DNA of 64,000 nucleotides from assembly GCF_021378075.1 (NCBI RefSeq), contig NZ_JAJUOS010000012.1:38414-102413 (forward strand), written 5' to 3'. The stretch comes from Rhodobacter flavimaris (GTDB lineage Bacteria; Pseudomonadota; Alphaproteobacteria; Rhodobacterales; Rhodobacteraceae). Positions 44,268 through 53,674 of this stretch are shown piece by piece. Position numbers and translations under genes: made by a program. Each line of letters starts with the position of its first letter. Position 1 is the stretch's first letter. Under the pieces are notes generated by a model, which was given only the letters and a program-made list of their open reading frames with translations, searched no databases and was not told the origin of the DNA.

Positions 44268-45280
44268 CACAGGTAATCCGCCAGGCTCAGCGCCGAAAGG
44301 CGCGCGGTCAGTGTGTAGAGCGTTTCAAGCTGCGTCTCGACGGCCTGCAAGGCCGTGGCGCTTTCATAGGGATCGGCCCCGATCAACTCGATCCGGTCCA
44401 GTTCCAAAGACGACTTTTCGGCGCTGTTGCGCGTGCGCGCATCCTCGATGGCCGCCTCGGTGACCCCCAGATCGGCGCGGAATGAAACCAGCGCGCTTTC
44501 CGCCGACAGCAGATGCTCCCCCGCGGCCTGCGCCAAATCCGCGCGCAACTGATCGCCTTGCGGAACCATGTCGCGCCCGACAAGCGCCGCCATGGCGAAA
44601 CCGGTTAATGTCTGCCGCAGGCCGGGGGTCGAGATCCGCAGATCGAGCGATATCCCCTCGCCCTCGGCAAGCTGAACCGGCCCGCTTGCGAGGTAGCTGC
44701 CGAGGTAGGCCGCATCCAGAAACCCTCCGCCGCCTTGCGGCGCATCGAACCACGCGGCGACCGCCGCCTCGATATCCGCTGCATTTGCAAGTCCCGCGAT
44801 CTGGGTTGAGAGTGCCGTCAGGATGGCGTCAGCCCCCGCTACGGGCGTCGTGTCACTGGCCGCGCCCGCGAACAGATGCCGCCCCGCGACCTCGGCATTC
44901 AGGGCGAAAATCACCGCCTCGAACCGTTGCGCCGCATCGGCGAGCGCGGCCTGCACCGGCTGCGGGTTCGCGGCGCCGGACAATGCCAAAAGGCCCGTTC
45001 CCAAATCGGCCGCGCTTTCCTGCATCAGGCCAAGGGCGCCCTGCATCCCCGCGGCCCGCAGCCCTGCCTCTTTCGCGCTCAGATCATAGGCTTCGATCAT
45101 GCTCAGCGTGCGGTCAATCGCGGCAAGCGGGCCGAAATTACCCCCGACAGCTTTAGCTGCATCCTGTTTCACGCCGGTCATGACCTCTTCGGTCAATTGG
45201 GTCATGACGGTCTTGAGTTGCACCCCGTGCCGGCGCAGCTGGTAGCTTTGGGCCATGTCACCCACGGAAACGTAGTTCAT
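44267..45280 (-). CDS. flgL: Flagellar hook-filament junction protein FlgL (HAP3)
   Basis: This 337-residue junction protein is flagellin-like at both ends: the N-terminal coil (YQLRRHGVQLKTVMTQLTEEVMTG) and the C-terminal coil (SSLELDRIELIGADPYESATALQAVETQLETLYTLTARLS in outline). It begins one base after the flgK stop (TGAAATG). Together with FlgK it joins hook to filament. Confidence 0.9.
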   Translation of the reverse strand: MNYVSVGDMAQSYQLRRHGVQLKTVMTQLTEEVMTGVKQDAAKAVGGNFGPLAAIDRTLSMIEAYDLSAKEAGLRAAGMQGALGLMQESAADLGTGLLALSGAANPQPVQAALADAAQRFEAVIFALNAEVAGRHLFAGAASDTTPVAGADAILTALSTQIAGLANAADIEAAVAAWFDAPQGGGGFLDAAYLGSYLASGPVQLAEGEGISLDLRISTPGLRQTLTGFAMAALVGRDMVPQGDQLRADLAQAAGEHLLSAESALVSFRADLGVTEAAIEDARTRNSAEKSSLELDRIELIGADPYESATALQAVETQLETLYTLTARLSALSLADYL

Positions 45281-45281
45281 T

Positions 45282-46736
45282 TCACAACCCCAGAAGTTTC
45301 TGGATCAGCGTATCGACGGTCTGGATAACCTTGGCATTGGCGGCATAGGCCTGCTCGACCCGCAGCAGTATTTGCAGTTCGTAATCGCTATCGACCCCAT
45401 CGGCGAGCGACAGCTCGGTCAGCGTTTCCTGCCGGGCAAGGCTGTAACTCTCGATGCTTTGCGCGCTCAGCCGGTCCGAGGACACCCGCGACAGCAGCTC
45501 TGCCGCCAACCCCGAAGCCGAGCGCGAGGCCGCCCCGAAATCGCCCGATGCCGGAACGCGCGCGCGCTCAAGCGCCTCTGCCAGCGCCGTTAACTGCCCA
45601 GAGGCGCCCACCGGCCCTTGCGCGGTGGCCCCGATGCCATCGCGCAGCCGCCACAGATCGCCCCCGCGATCGGGATCCACCGCGGCATTGACTGCGATAC
45701 GGCCCGCAAGCCCCACCTCAAAAGCCGGATCGAAGCTGCCCGATCCATCCGTGAACAACCCCGCCGCCCCGGAGGCAAGCGTCGGGTCGGTTGCCGGATC
45801 GGCGAAACGCTCGATCAGATCGCGAGCGACGGCATCGATACGCGATTGCGCCTGCGGGGCAAGTTCACCGCGCACGGCAAACAGCGCCCCGAGCCTGCCG
45901 CCCCCCATCACCCCGTCGTCGCCGGGCGAGATCGCCATGCCGTTCAGCGTCAGGCCGGACAGATCGCCATTCTCATAACTCATGTCGGCGCTGATCGCGC
46001 CCGTTGCCGAAAACCCGACCCGAACCGGAATATCCTCCAGCAGCACCGCACCCCCGGTCGTGAACAGCGCGACCTGATTGTTGTCGCGCGTGACCTGCCG
46101 GATCGGCACGATCTCGGCCACCAGATCGACTAGGGCCTGACGCTGGTCCATCAGCGCGGTGGCATCGTGGCCCGCCGCGCGCTGCGCCAGGATCTGCGCA
46201 TTCAGATCGTCGATCTGGGTCAGCGCCTGATTCAGCGCATCGACCTGTTCCGCGATCTGCGCATCGGCCTCTTGCCGCATCTCCCCGACCGAGGCCGACA
46301 TGGTATTCAACTGAATGGCCACCCCGATCGCGGCATCCAGAACACTTGCCAGACGTGCTTCGCTCTCAGGTTGGCTGGCGGCCTGAACAAAGGCCGCCTC
46401 AAGCCCCGAAAGGCGCGACGAGAGCGACCCTGCCTCGCCCGGCTCGCCGATCATCTGCTCGATGCTCTCAAGGAACGTCACGCGCGTCGTCGCATTGCTG
46501 GCCGCCGCATCGGCCAGACGGCGGTCTTGCAAGACCCCCTCATTGACCACGCGCTGCACCCCGTCGATCTGCACACCCGCCCCGACACCGCCCAGGGACT
46601 GCGCCGACAATGACAACTCGCGCCGGGCATATCCTTCGGTCAGCATGTTGGCCGTGTTCGAGGCCACGACATCCGCCATCCGGGCCGCAGCATTCAGCCC
46701 GGACAAGGCGTTCGATAGCGATGTGGATATGCCCAT
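45282..46736 (-). CDS. flgK: Flagellar hook-associated protein FlgK (HAP1)
   Basis: This 484-residue protein has the rod/hook-family N-terminus (SLSNALSGLNAAARMADVVASNTANMLTEGYARRE in outline) and the C-terminal SDYELQILLRVEQAYAANAKVIQTVDTLIQKLL motif. It forms the first junction zone between hook and filament. It lies 21 bases downstream of flgE, in the same operon. Confidence 0.95.
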   Translation of the reverse strand: MGISTSLSNALSGLNAAARMADVVASNTANMLTEGYARRELSLSAQSLGGVGAGVQIDGVQRVVNEGVLQDRRLADAAASNATTRVTFLESIEQMIGEPGEAGSLSSRLSGLEAAFVQAASQPESEARLASVLDAAIGVAIQLNTMSASVGEMRQEADAQIAEQVDALNQALTQIDDLNAQILAQRAAGHDATALMDQRQALVDLVAEIVPIRQVTRDNNQVALFTTGGAVLLEDIPVRVGFSATGAISADMSYENGDLSGLTLNGMAISPGDDGVMGGGRLGALFAVRGELAPQAQSRIDAVARDLIERFADPATDPTLASGAAGLFTDGSGSFDPAFEVGLAGRIAVNAAVDPDRGGDLWRLRDGIGATAQGPVGASGQLTALAEALERARVPASGDFGAASRSASGLAAELLSRVSSDRLSAQSIESYSLARQETLTELSLADGVDSDYELQILLRVEQAYAANAKVIQTVDTLIQKLLGL

Positions 46737-46757
46737 GGCTCAGTCTCCGTCGGGTGC

Positions 46758-48089
46758 TCAGCGTTTGATGTTCGTCGTCTCCTGCAACATCTCGTCCACG
46801 GTCTGGATGACCTTGGCATTCGAGGAATAGGCGCGTTGCGTCTGGATCAGATTGGTCAGTTCCTCGGCGACATCGACGGTTGAGCCCTCGCGCGCATAGC
46901 CCTGGATGCCCCCGGTCGGCCCGTCCCCCGCATCCCACAGGAAGAACGATCCCGAGGTCGGCGAGACCTGGAACGTCTGGTTGTCGAGCGCGTTCAGCCC
47001 GTTCGGGTTGGGCACGTCAATCACCGGGATCTGATAGACCGTGCGGATAAAGCCCGTGTCGTAGGTCGCCTTGATATAGCCCTTCTCGTCAATCTCGATC
47101 GCGGTCAGGTTCCCCACCGGCGAGCCGTCCTTGGTGATCGAACTGGGCGCGAAAGAGGATGAAAGCTGAGTCAGCCCGTTGGTATCGCCGATCTTGCCGA
47201 TCGTGACCGACAGCGGCCCGCCGCCCACGGTCAGATCAAGCGCCCCCGTCACCGGATCGTATGCCCTGCCCGACACCACGTTGACCGAGGCCAGCGTGCC
47301 GCCATTGCCGCGGCTGTCGTCGAAGGTCAGCTGGTATTCGCCGATCACGCTTTCATCCGCGGCCGTCGCCGGATCATCCTGCGTGGCGGAATCGCGGATC
47401 ACCATCGTCCAGGCGTTCGACGCGCCACTGGCGGGCACGCTCGGCGTGAAGGAGATGTTCAGCGTCTCGGAATTACCGAGGTTGCCGAAATACTCGACCG
47501 TCAGGGGCAGCGTCTCGCCGCTCTCGCCCGCCTCGGTCGCGGTGGCGGGCAGATTGACACCAAGGTTCATCGTGGTGGTCGGATCGCCCGCCGTCTGGTT
47601 GGCGTTGATCACCACCGGCACAAGCCCGGTCACCGTGTCGCGCGGCATGTTCGGAATGTTGCCATCGGCATTCGCAGGCCACCCCAGCAGTACCAGCCCC
47701 GAGGCGGTACGCAGAACGCCTTCGCTGTCGGTATGAAACGAGCCGGTCGTGGTCATCATCAGGGGCTGCTCACCCAGCGTATTGCTGAGCGAGGCCGAGG
47801 TCGCCACCGGCAGAAAGCCGCGGCCCGCGACCGCGATATCCATCGCGTTCGAGGTCGAGACCAGCGCGCCGCGCTCGTCGATCAGCCGCCCGGTGGAAGT
47901 GCGCACCCCCCCGGCGGAGTAGGTGCCTGCGTTGCTCGACTGGCTCAGAACCAGGTTCTCGAAATCCGATGTCGCGCGCTTGTAGCCATAGGTCGCCGAG
48001 TTGGCGATGTTATCTGAGATGGTTGCCAGTCGCGTCGCGTTCGCCGCCAACCCGGCGACGCCCGCATTGAGCGAAGAAGAAATGGACAT
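46758..48089 (-). CDS. flgE: Flagellar hook protein FlgE
   Basis: This 443-residue hook subunit has the N-terminal ANATRLATISDNIANSATYGYKRA motif, a hypervariable middle rich in Thr/Gly/Ser, and the C-terminal VDVAEELTNLIQTQRAYSSNAKVIQTVDEML helix. It is secreted by the flagellar type III system without a signal peptide. About 100 bases separate it from motB; I see no sigma-54-type promoter there. Confidence 0.94.
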   Translation of the reverse strand: MSISSSLNAGVAGLAANATRLATISDNIANSATYGYKRATSDFENLVLSQSSNAGTYSAGGVRTSTGRLIDERGALVSTSNAMDIAVAGRGFLPVATSASLSNTLGEQPLMMTTTGSFHTDSEGVLRTASGLVLLGWPANADGNIPNMPRDTVTGLVPVVINANQTAGDPTTTMNLGVNLPATATEAGESGETLPLTVEYFGNLGNSETLNISFTPSVPASGASNAWTMVIRDSATQDDPATAADESVIGEYQLTFDDSRGNGGTLASVNVVSGRAYDPVTGALDLTVGGGPLSVTIGKIGDTNGLTQLSSSFAPSSITKDGSPVGNLTAIEIDEKGYIKATYDTGFIRTVYQIPVIDVPNPNGLNALDNQTFQVSPTSGSFFLWDAGDGPTGGIQGYAREGSTVDVAEELTNLIQTQRAYSSNAKVIQTVDEMLQETTNIKR

Positions 48090-48189
48090 GAATGCGCCTT
48101 TCTGCTGCTGCGTCCCTTGATCAATCCGCAGCGTGGCGCACGCGCCCTTAACATCGCCCTAACGACTCAAATTAAGGGGATTTTGCGCC

Positions 48190-49032
48190 TCAGTTGCGCA
48201 GCAAGATCAGCTCAAGCCGGTTGTTGCGCACCGACATCGGCAGCCCGCTTGAGGGCTTGCGATCGGCGAACCCGCTGACACGCTGCACGCGCTTACGGTC
48301 GAACCCGGCCCCCTCCAGCAAGCCGCGCATGGCCTGCGCCCTCGCCAGAGACAAATCCCACATCGGGTTATGGCGCAGCACCTCGGGATAGGCGCGGGTA
48401 TAGCCGTTCAGTGCCACTTCGTTTCGAACAATGCCGAAGACGCGCACCAGCATGGCAGCGATTTCGCGCGTAACAGGCTCGGGCTCGGCGGTTTCGGGGG
48501 CAAAGAGCGGCGCGTCGGGCAGATCGAAGAACTCGACAATCAGCCCCTCGTCGGTGACGCGGGTGACGATGTGGCGTGCCAGCTGATCGCTGACCATCGT
48601 CTCACCGCCCACACCCATCAGCGCCTGCTCGATCTTCTGCGCGACCCAGTCGAATTCCTCGCGCGCGGGATCCTTCGCGACATCGGCGCCCTCTTGCCCG
48701 CGCGCCTGCCGCTCGGTGCTGGGGCGGTGCTGCGAGGCGCCCGTGCCGGTCTGTGCGATCTGCTGCTCGGAGAAAACCGAATCGCCGCCGAACGCCCCCT
48801 CGCCCCCGCCCGAGATGCGGTTGATCGGGATCGTCGGGTTGAAATAATCGGCGATGCCCTTACGCTGTTTCTCGGTCGTTGCGTTCAACAGCCACATGAG
48901 CAGGAAGAACGCCATCATCGCCGTGACGAAGTCGGCATAGGCCACTTTCCAGGCCCCGCCATGATGCCCGCCACCCGCGACAATCTTCTTGCGCTTGATG
49001 ATGATCGGGGCCGCGTTATCGCGCGCCGTCAT
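48190..49032 (-). CDS. motB: Flagellar stator protein MotB
   Basis: This 280-residue protein has a short basic N-terminus, one membrane segment (VTAMMAFFLLMWLLNAT, about 36-52) with the proton-channel Asp34 (VAYADF), and a C-terminal OmpA-like peptidoglycan-binding domain (VALNGYTRAYP, NPMWDLSLARAQAMRGLL, RKPSSGLPMSVRNNRLELILL). ATG 49032 has GAGGTG upstream. motA is not adjacent, so the stator partner must lie elsewhere. It is divergent from pqiA. Confidence 0.93.
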   Translation of the reverse strand: MTARDNAAPIIIKRKKIVAGGGHHGGAWKVAYADFVTAMMAFFLLMWLLNATTEKQRKGIADYFNPTIPINRISGGGEGAFGGDSVFSEQQIAQTGTGASQHRPSTERQARGQEGADVAKDPAREEFDWVAQKIEQALMGVGGETMVSDQLARHIVTRVTDEGLIVEFFDLPDAPLFAPETAEPEPVTREIAAMLVRVFGIVRNEVALNGYTRAYPEVLRHNPMWDLSLARAQAMRGLLEGAGFDRKRVQRVSGFADRKPSSGLPMSVRNNRLELILLRN

Positions 49033-49148
49033 GTGCCACCTCGCTTTCACCCGGCCTCCGGTCTAGCAGCGTGGCATTAATGCGCGCTTAAGCGCCGAAG
49101 TTTGTCCAATGCCTTTGCGAAGCACGCCCGCGGCACTATTGTCCCCCC

Positions 49149-49766
49149 ATGCACGAGACCCCGATTGACCAGTTGATCGCCTGCCCCAAATGTGACGCGC
49201 TGCATCAGGCCCGCCATTTGGGAGAGAACGAGCGCGCCGCCTGCGCGCGCTGCGGCACGCTGCTGATCACGCCGCGCGCTCGGTCGTTCCTTCATGTCAT
49301 CGCGCTCTCGTTCACGGCCATGATCCTGATGATCGCGGCCATCTTCTTTCCTTTCCTGAAGATCTCGGCGCAGGGTTTTTCCCATGCCAGTTCGGTCTTC
49401 GAGGTCGCCATGGCTTTCTCCGACGGGCTTCTCGCGCCGCTGTCGCTGGTGGTGCTGATGCTGATCGTGGGCCTGCCGGTCGTGCGCTTTGGCGCGCTGA
49501 TCTACACGCTCTGGCCGCTGGCCAATGCCCGCCCCGCCTGGCCCCACGCCCGGCGCGTCTTTCGCCTCGCCGAAGAGCTGGAGCCCTGGGCCATGGCCGA
49601 GATCTTCATCATCGGCACGGCCGTCGCGCTAGTAAAGATCGGGGGATTGGCCTCGGTCTCGCTCGGTCCGGCCTTCTGGGCGTTTTGCGCCCTGATCATC
49701 GTGAATGCCCTCAAGAACGCCTTTCTGAGCCAGTGGACGATATGGGACGCAATCGGGCAGAAGTAA
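49149..49766 (+). CDS. PqiA N-terminal half-like membrane protein
   Basis: This 205-residue protein has a zinc-ribbon-like start (CPKC at 12-15, CARC at 32-35) and four membrane segments, one PqiA repeat. In E. coli, PqiA is a single protein with two such repeats; here they are two overlapping genes. PqiABC is an MCE-type lipid transport system spanning the envelope, and PqiA is its inner-membrane partner. The next gene starts 25 bases before this one ends. Confidence 0.85.
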   Translation: MHETPIDQLIACPKCDALHQARHLGENERAACARCGTLLITPRARSFLHVIALSFTAMILMIAAIFFPFLKISAQGFSHASSVFEVAMAFSDGLLAPLSLVVLMLIVGLPVVRFGALIYTLWPLANARPAWPHARRVFRLAEELEPWAMAEIFIIGTAVALVKIGGLASVSLGPAFWAFCALIIVNALKNAFLSQWTIWDAIGQK

Positions 49767-50380
49767 CCATTCAAACCGCGCGTGATGCGGGACTGGTCGG
49801 CTGCACGCGCTGCGGCAAGGTCTGGCCTCAGCAAACCCACGAATGCGGGCGCTGCGGGGCTACGCTGAAGCGCGTGGACAACGCCGGGTTGCAAGCGGTC
49901 TGGGCCTGGTGGCTTGCCGGGCTGATCTTTTATATTCCCGCGAACCTCTACCCGATGCTGCGCACCTCAACGCTCGCCGGAAGTCAGCAGAACACCATCA
50001 TCGGCGGCGTGGTCGAGCTGGTCACGCATCACAGCTATTTCGTCGCCGCCGTCGTGTTTGTGGCCTCGGTCGTCATCCCGGTGTCAAAATTCATCGCCAT
50101 CGCCTATCTTGCGCTCGCCGTCGGGAACGAGCGCCGCGCGGGCTCGCACCGGCACCTGCACCTGTTCGAGGTGGTCGAATTCATCGGGCGCTGGTCGATG
50201 GTGGACGTTTTCGTTGTGGCGATCCTGTCGGCATTGGTGCAATTGGGGGCAGTTGTCTCGATCCACCCCGGCCCGGCTGCCGCCGCATTCGCGCTTTCGG
50301 TTGCCCTGACCATGCTCTCGGCGCAAAGTTTCGATCCCCGCCTGATCTGGCGCGGACCCGCAAGAACGACAGGATCATGA
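49742..50380 (+). CDS. PqiA C-terminal half-like membrane protein
   Basis: This 212-residue protein repeats the layout: a zinc ribbon (CTRC at 21-24, CGRC at 35-38) and four membrane segments, with the PqiA signature IFYIPANLYPMLRTSTLAG and RWSMVDVFVVAILSALVQLG. ATG 49742 overlaps the first half by 25 bases in another frame. Its stop overlaps pqiB by four bases. The two halves presumably act together as one PqiA. Confidence 0.88.
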   Translation: MGRNRAEVTIQTARDAGLVGCTRCGKVWPQQTHECGRCGATLKRVDNAGLQAVWAWWLAGLIFYIPANLYPMLRTSTLAGSQQNTIIGGVVELVTHHSYFVAAVVFVASVVIPVSKFIAIAYLALAVGNERRAGSHRHLHLFEVVEFIGRWSMVDVFVVAILSALVQLGAVVSIHPGPAAAAFALSVALTMLSAQSFDPRLIWRGPARTTGS

Positions 50381-52398
50381 CCGACGAACTCCGCCCCGCA
50401 GATCTTGAAACCAGCCCCGCCCCGAACCCGATCTGGACGCGCCTGTCGGTGATCTGGCTGGTGCCGCTGGTGGCGCTTGCGATCACGCTTGGCATCGCCT
50501 GGCAATCCTATGCCGACCGCGGCACTCTGATCGAGATCGACTTCGCCGATGCAACCGGCGTGCGCCCCGGCGAGACCGTGCTGAAATTCCGCGAGGTCGA
50601 GGTCGGCCGCGTCGAAACCGTGGGCTTCAACCCCGATCTCAGTTCAGTCCGCATCGGTGTGCGGGTCAACAAGGAGGTCGCGCATTTCGTCGACAACGAG
50701 GCGCGATTCTGGCTGGTGCGGCCGCAGGTCTCGGCCCAGGGTATCTCGCGGCTCGACACGGTGCTGTCGGGCACCTTCATCGAAGGTTACTGGGATGCCG
50801 AAAGCGCGGGCCAGCAGACATTGTTCCAAGGCCTCGACAAACCCCCCGTCACTCCCGACCCGACCAAGGGCACCTGGATCGAGCTGCGGGCCGAGGATGC
50901 CGGCGGTCTGGCCGAGGGAGCGCCCGTGCTGTTTCGTGGCATCACCGTGGGCCGCATCCAGAACCTGCGCCTGAACGACGCCGATTCCGGCGTGATCGTG
51001 GACGCGTTCATCGACTCGCCGCATGACCGGCGCCTGACCACCAACACCCGGTTCTGGGATACCTCGGGTATCTCGGTCTCACTCAGCGCCTCGGGGGTCA
51101 GCCTCGACATGCGCTCGCTGGCTTCGCTGGTACAGGGCGGGATCGAGTTCGACACCTTCACCACCGGCGGCACCTTCATCCAGAATGGCTTTCCGTTCCG
51201 CCTCTATTCCACCGCAGAAGCCGCGCGGACCTCGATCTTCGGCGCTGGCCTTGCGGAACCCGCACGCTACACGCTGCTTTTCGACGACGCGATCGAAGGC
51301 CTCCAGCGCGGCTCCAAGGTGCAGTTCCGCGGCGTCGAGGCGGGCGAGATCACCGATCTGTCGATCAAGGTGCAGACCGACAGCACTGGCACGCGCTTTG
51401 CCCAGCAACAGGTCGTCATCGCGCTTTCGCCTGAACGCCTTGGCCTTGCGCGCGGGACCGAGCAGGAGATCGTGAACGAATTCCTCGCAACCGAGGTCGA
51501 TTCCGGGCTGCGCGCCCGTGTCGCTGGTGTGGGCCTGCTCGGCTCGACGCTGGTGATCGAACTGACCGATGTGCCCGATGTGCCGCCCGCCGTGATCAAC
51601 CGTTCGGCTAAACCCTACCCGACCCTGCCCACCACCGACGCCAAGACCAATGACCTCGCCGCCTCGGCCGAGGGCGTCTTCAAGCGCATCGACGCCCTGC
51701 CCATCGAAGAGCTGATGGCCTCGGCGATCCGCACGCTCGACAGCATCTCGGCCGTGGCCGAGAGCGAGGACACCCGTGCCGTTCCGGGCGAGCTTGCCGG
51801 GCTGCTGGAGCAACTGCGCACATTGACCGACGGATTGAACCAGCGCGGCGCCTCGGAGAAAGCCGTGGCCGCGCTTGACGGGATGACCGAGGCGGCCTCG
51901 ACCGTGATGACCGAGTTCGAGGGGCTGGCGGAAACACTGGCCTCGACCGACGCCGCCGCGCAGGCCGTGGCCGAGATGCCGCTTGGCGAGATCGGCAACA
52001 AGATCGACGGCATTCTGGCCGATATCCGCACCATGCTGGGATCGGAAGATGCCGAGCGCCTGCCGCGCGCGCTGTCGGATACGCTTGAGGAATCCGCGGC
52101 CCTGCTGGCAGAGCTGCGCGAAGGCGGCGCCGCCGAGAAGATCAACGGCACGCTGCTGGCCGCGCAGGATGCCGCCACCGCCATCGAAAGCGCCTCCGAG
52201 CGCCTGCCCGACTTGACCGCGAAGCTTGAATCGCTTGTGACCACGGCGGAACGGCTGGTGGCGTCTTATGGCGAGCGGTCGGCCTTCAACGCCGAGGTTC
52301 TCGATACGATGCGCGAAATGCGCCGAGCGACGGCGGCTTTCGGCTCGCTCGCGCGCATGATCGAACGCAACCCCCGCGCCTTCATTCTGGGCCGCTGA
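50377..52398 (+). CDS. pqiB: MCE/MlaD-domain lipid transport protein PqiB
   Basis: This 673-residue protein has one N-terminal membrane segment (about 22-42) and three MCE domains, each recognisable by G-L/V-x-x-G-x-x-V-x-x-R/F: about residues 50 (DATGVRPGETVLKFREVEVG), 170 (DAGGLAEGAPVLFRGITVG) and 300 (DAIEGLQRGSKVQFRGVEAG). Residues about 430-673 form a long helical region, probably a coiled-coil needle that forms the lipid channel. It is longer than E. coli PqiB (about 546). It lies between pqiA and pqiC. Confidence 0.9.
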   Translation: MTDELRPADLETSPAPNPIWTRLSVIWLVPLVALAITLGIAWQSYADRGTLIEIDFADATGVRPGETVLKFREVEVGRVETVGFNPDLSSVRIGVRVNKEVAHFVDNEARFWLVRPQVSAQGISRLDTVLSGTFIEGYWDAESAGQQTLFQGLDKPPVTPDPTKGTWIELRAEDAGGLAEGAPVLFRGITVGRIQNLRLNDADSGVIVDAFIDSPHDRRLTTNTRFWDTSGISVSLSASGVSLDMRSLASLVQGGIEFDTFTTGGTFIQNGFPFRLYSTAEAARTSIFGAGLAEPARYTLLFDDAIEGLQRGSKVQFRGVEAGEITDLSIKVQTDSTGTRFAQQQVVIALSPERLGLARGTEQEIVNEFLATEVDSGLRARVAGVGLLGSTLVIELTDVPDVPPAVINRSAKPYPTLPTTDAKTNDLAASAEGVFKRIDALPIEELMASAIRTLDSISAVAESEDTRAVPGELAGLLEQLRTLTDGLNQRGASEKAVAALDGMTEAASTVMTEFEGLAETLASTDAAAQAVAEMPLGEIGNKIDGILADIRTMLGSEDAERLPRALSDTLEESAALLAELREGGAAEKINGTLLAAQDAATAIESASERLPDLTAKLESLVTTAERLVASYGERSAFNAEVLDTMREMRRATAAFGSLARMIERNPRAFILGR

Positions 52399-52408
52399 CA
52401 GGAGACAT

Positions 52409-52978
52409 ATGATGATCCGCCCGTTCCTGCTAAGCCTCGCCTGCGGCCTCGCGCTCAGCGCCTGCTCCGATCCCGCCACCACCGCGCGCTATGCGATCGC
52501 GCCGCAACCGACCGAGACAACCCTGCCCAACCGTCTGGGTCAGGCCGAGCTGCGCGAGGTCTCGCTACCGCAATACGCCTCCGGGCAGGAGATCGCCTAT
52601 CAGACCGAGGACGGTGCGCTGCGCTCAACCCCGGACAATATCTGGGCCGACGATCCGCCGCGCGCGGTGACGCTGGCGCTGGCGCGACAGATCTCGGCCG
52701 TCTCGGGCGCAACGGTAATCGCCGAGCCCTGGCCGCTTTCGGAAGGGCCGCAGCGCCGGATCGAGGTGCGGGTCGAGCAGTTCCTGGCGCGCGCCGATGG
52801 TGTCGTGCAGCTGACCGGCGTCTATTTCGTCACCCCCGCGGGGCTGACCAGCGGGCGCGATGTGATGCGCAGCTTCGATGTGACCGTGCCGATCGCCGAG
52901 GCGGGCCCCGCGGCAATCGCGCAGGCACAGTCTGCGGCTATCGCCGAGCTGGCCCGGCGCATCGCTCAGCTGGATTAA
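52409..52978 (+). CDS. pqiC: PqiC-like outer-membrane lipoprotein
   Basis: This 189-residue lipoprotein has signal MMIRPFLLSLACGLALSAC with the lipobox LSAC, acylated at Cys19. The ABC-type transport auxiliary domain typical of PqiC/YmbA follows (YAIAPQP, LREVSLPQYASGQEI, RIEVRVEQFLARADGVVQLTG). It should anchor the PqiB tube to the outer membrane. GGAGA lies before ATG 52409. Its stop overlaps the convergent flavin reductase stop. Confidence 0.88.
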   Translation: MMIRPFLLSLACGLALSACSDPATTARYAIAPQPTETTLPNRLGQAELREVSLPQYASGQEIAYQTEDGALRSTPDNIWADDPPRAVTLALARQISAVSGATVIAEPWPLSEGPQRRIEVRVEQFLARADGVVQLTGVYFVTPAGLTSGRDVMRSFDVTVPIAEAGPAAIAQAQSAAIAELARRIAQLD

Positions 52979-53526
52979 TCGAGCGCGGTGATGCGGCCGT
53001 AGCCGCCCCGGAAGAAGGTCAGCGGCTCGCCTTGCCCAGCCTGAAAGCGCACCACGCGACCGATGATGATCGTGTGGTCGCCGCCTTCATGGGTGGCCTC
53101 GGTCACGCATTCGAACCGCGCCAGCGCGCCATCGAGCAGGGGCACATCATGTTCGTTGCGCAGGAAATCCAGCCCCTCGAAACCGTGGCCGCGGCGGGTG
53201 AAGCGATCCGCAAGCGGCGCCTGATCGGCCCGCAGCACATGGATCGCAAAGGCAGGGGCCGCCGAGAAATGCTGATGGCGCAGCGATGAGCGCGCCGCCG
53301 ACCACAGCACCAGCGCCGGATCGAGCGAGACCGAGGCGAAGCTGTTGACGGTGATTCCCACCGGCGTGGTCGAGCCCGCCTCGCAGGCGGTGATCACGGT
53401 CACCCCGGTCGCAAAGCAGCCCAAGGCATCGCGCAACTGGCGCGGCTGTGCCGGGTCGGGCACATGGCCTAGGCCGGATTTCTCGGCCCGCGTCATCGCC
53501 GCTTCGATTTCGTCGCTTTCCCGCAT
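52975..53526 (-). CDS. Flavin reductase-like FMN-binding split-barrel protein
   Basis: This 183-residue protein has the family core LRDALGCFATGVTVITA, GITVNSFASVSLDPALVLWS and a late GDHTIIIGRVV. Members are NAD(P)H:flavin reductases that supply reduced flavin to two-component monooxygenases; no monooxygenase gene is adjacent. ATG 53526 has GGGGAG five bases upstream; longer in-frame starts would run into the divergent regulator. It is divergent from the XRE-cupin gene. Confidence 0.87.
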   Translation of the reverse strand: MRESDEIEAAMTRAEKSGLGHVPDPAQPRQLRDALGCFATGVTVITACEAGSTTPVGITVNSFASVSLDPALVLWSAARSSLRHQHFSAAPAFAIHVLRADQAPLADRFTRRGHGFEGLDFLRNEHDVPLLDGALARFECVTEATHEGGDHTIIIGRVVRFQAGQGEPLTFFRGGYGRITALD

Positions 53527-53610
53527 CGCTCTCCCCTTTCCCCCACAGATACGCGCTGGCGCGCAAAGGGCAACCCTTGGGGCGCGAAGACATGGCCCGG
53601 TCGAACAATC

Positions 53611-53639
53611 TGTTGCGCCCGATGCCCGGACGGGCAACA
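53611..53639. promoter_or_regulatory. Inverted repeat in the flavin reductase / XRE-cupin intergenic region
   Basis: TGTTGC (53611-53616) and GCAACA (53634-53639) are perfect inverted arms with a 17-base spacer. The spacer equals that of the inverted repeat before mgsA, although the arm sequences differ. It lies 36 bases before the regulator ATG; a role in autoregulation is inference. Confidence 0.4.
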
Positions 53640-53674
53640 AAGGCAAGAGAGCAGACGAGTACCGGAACGCACCC

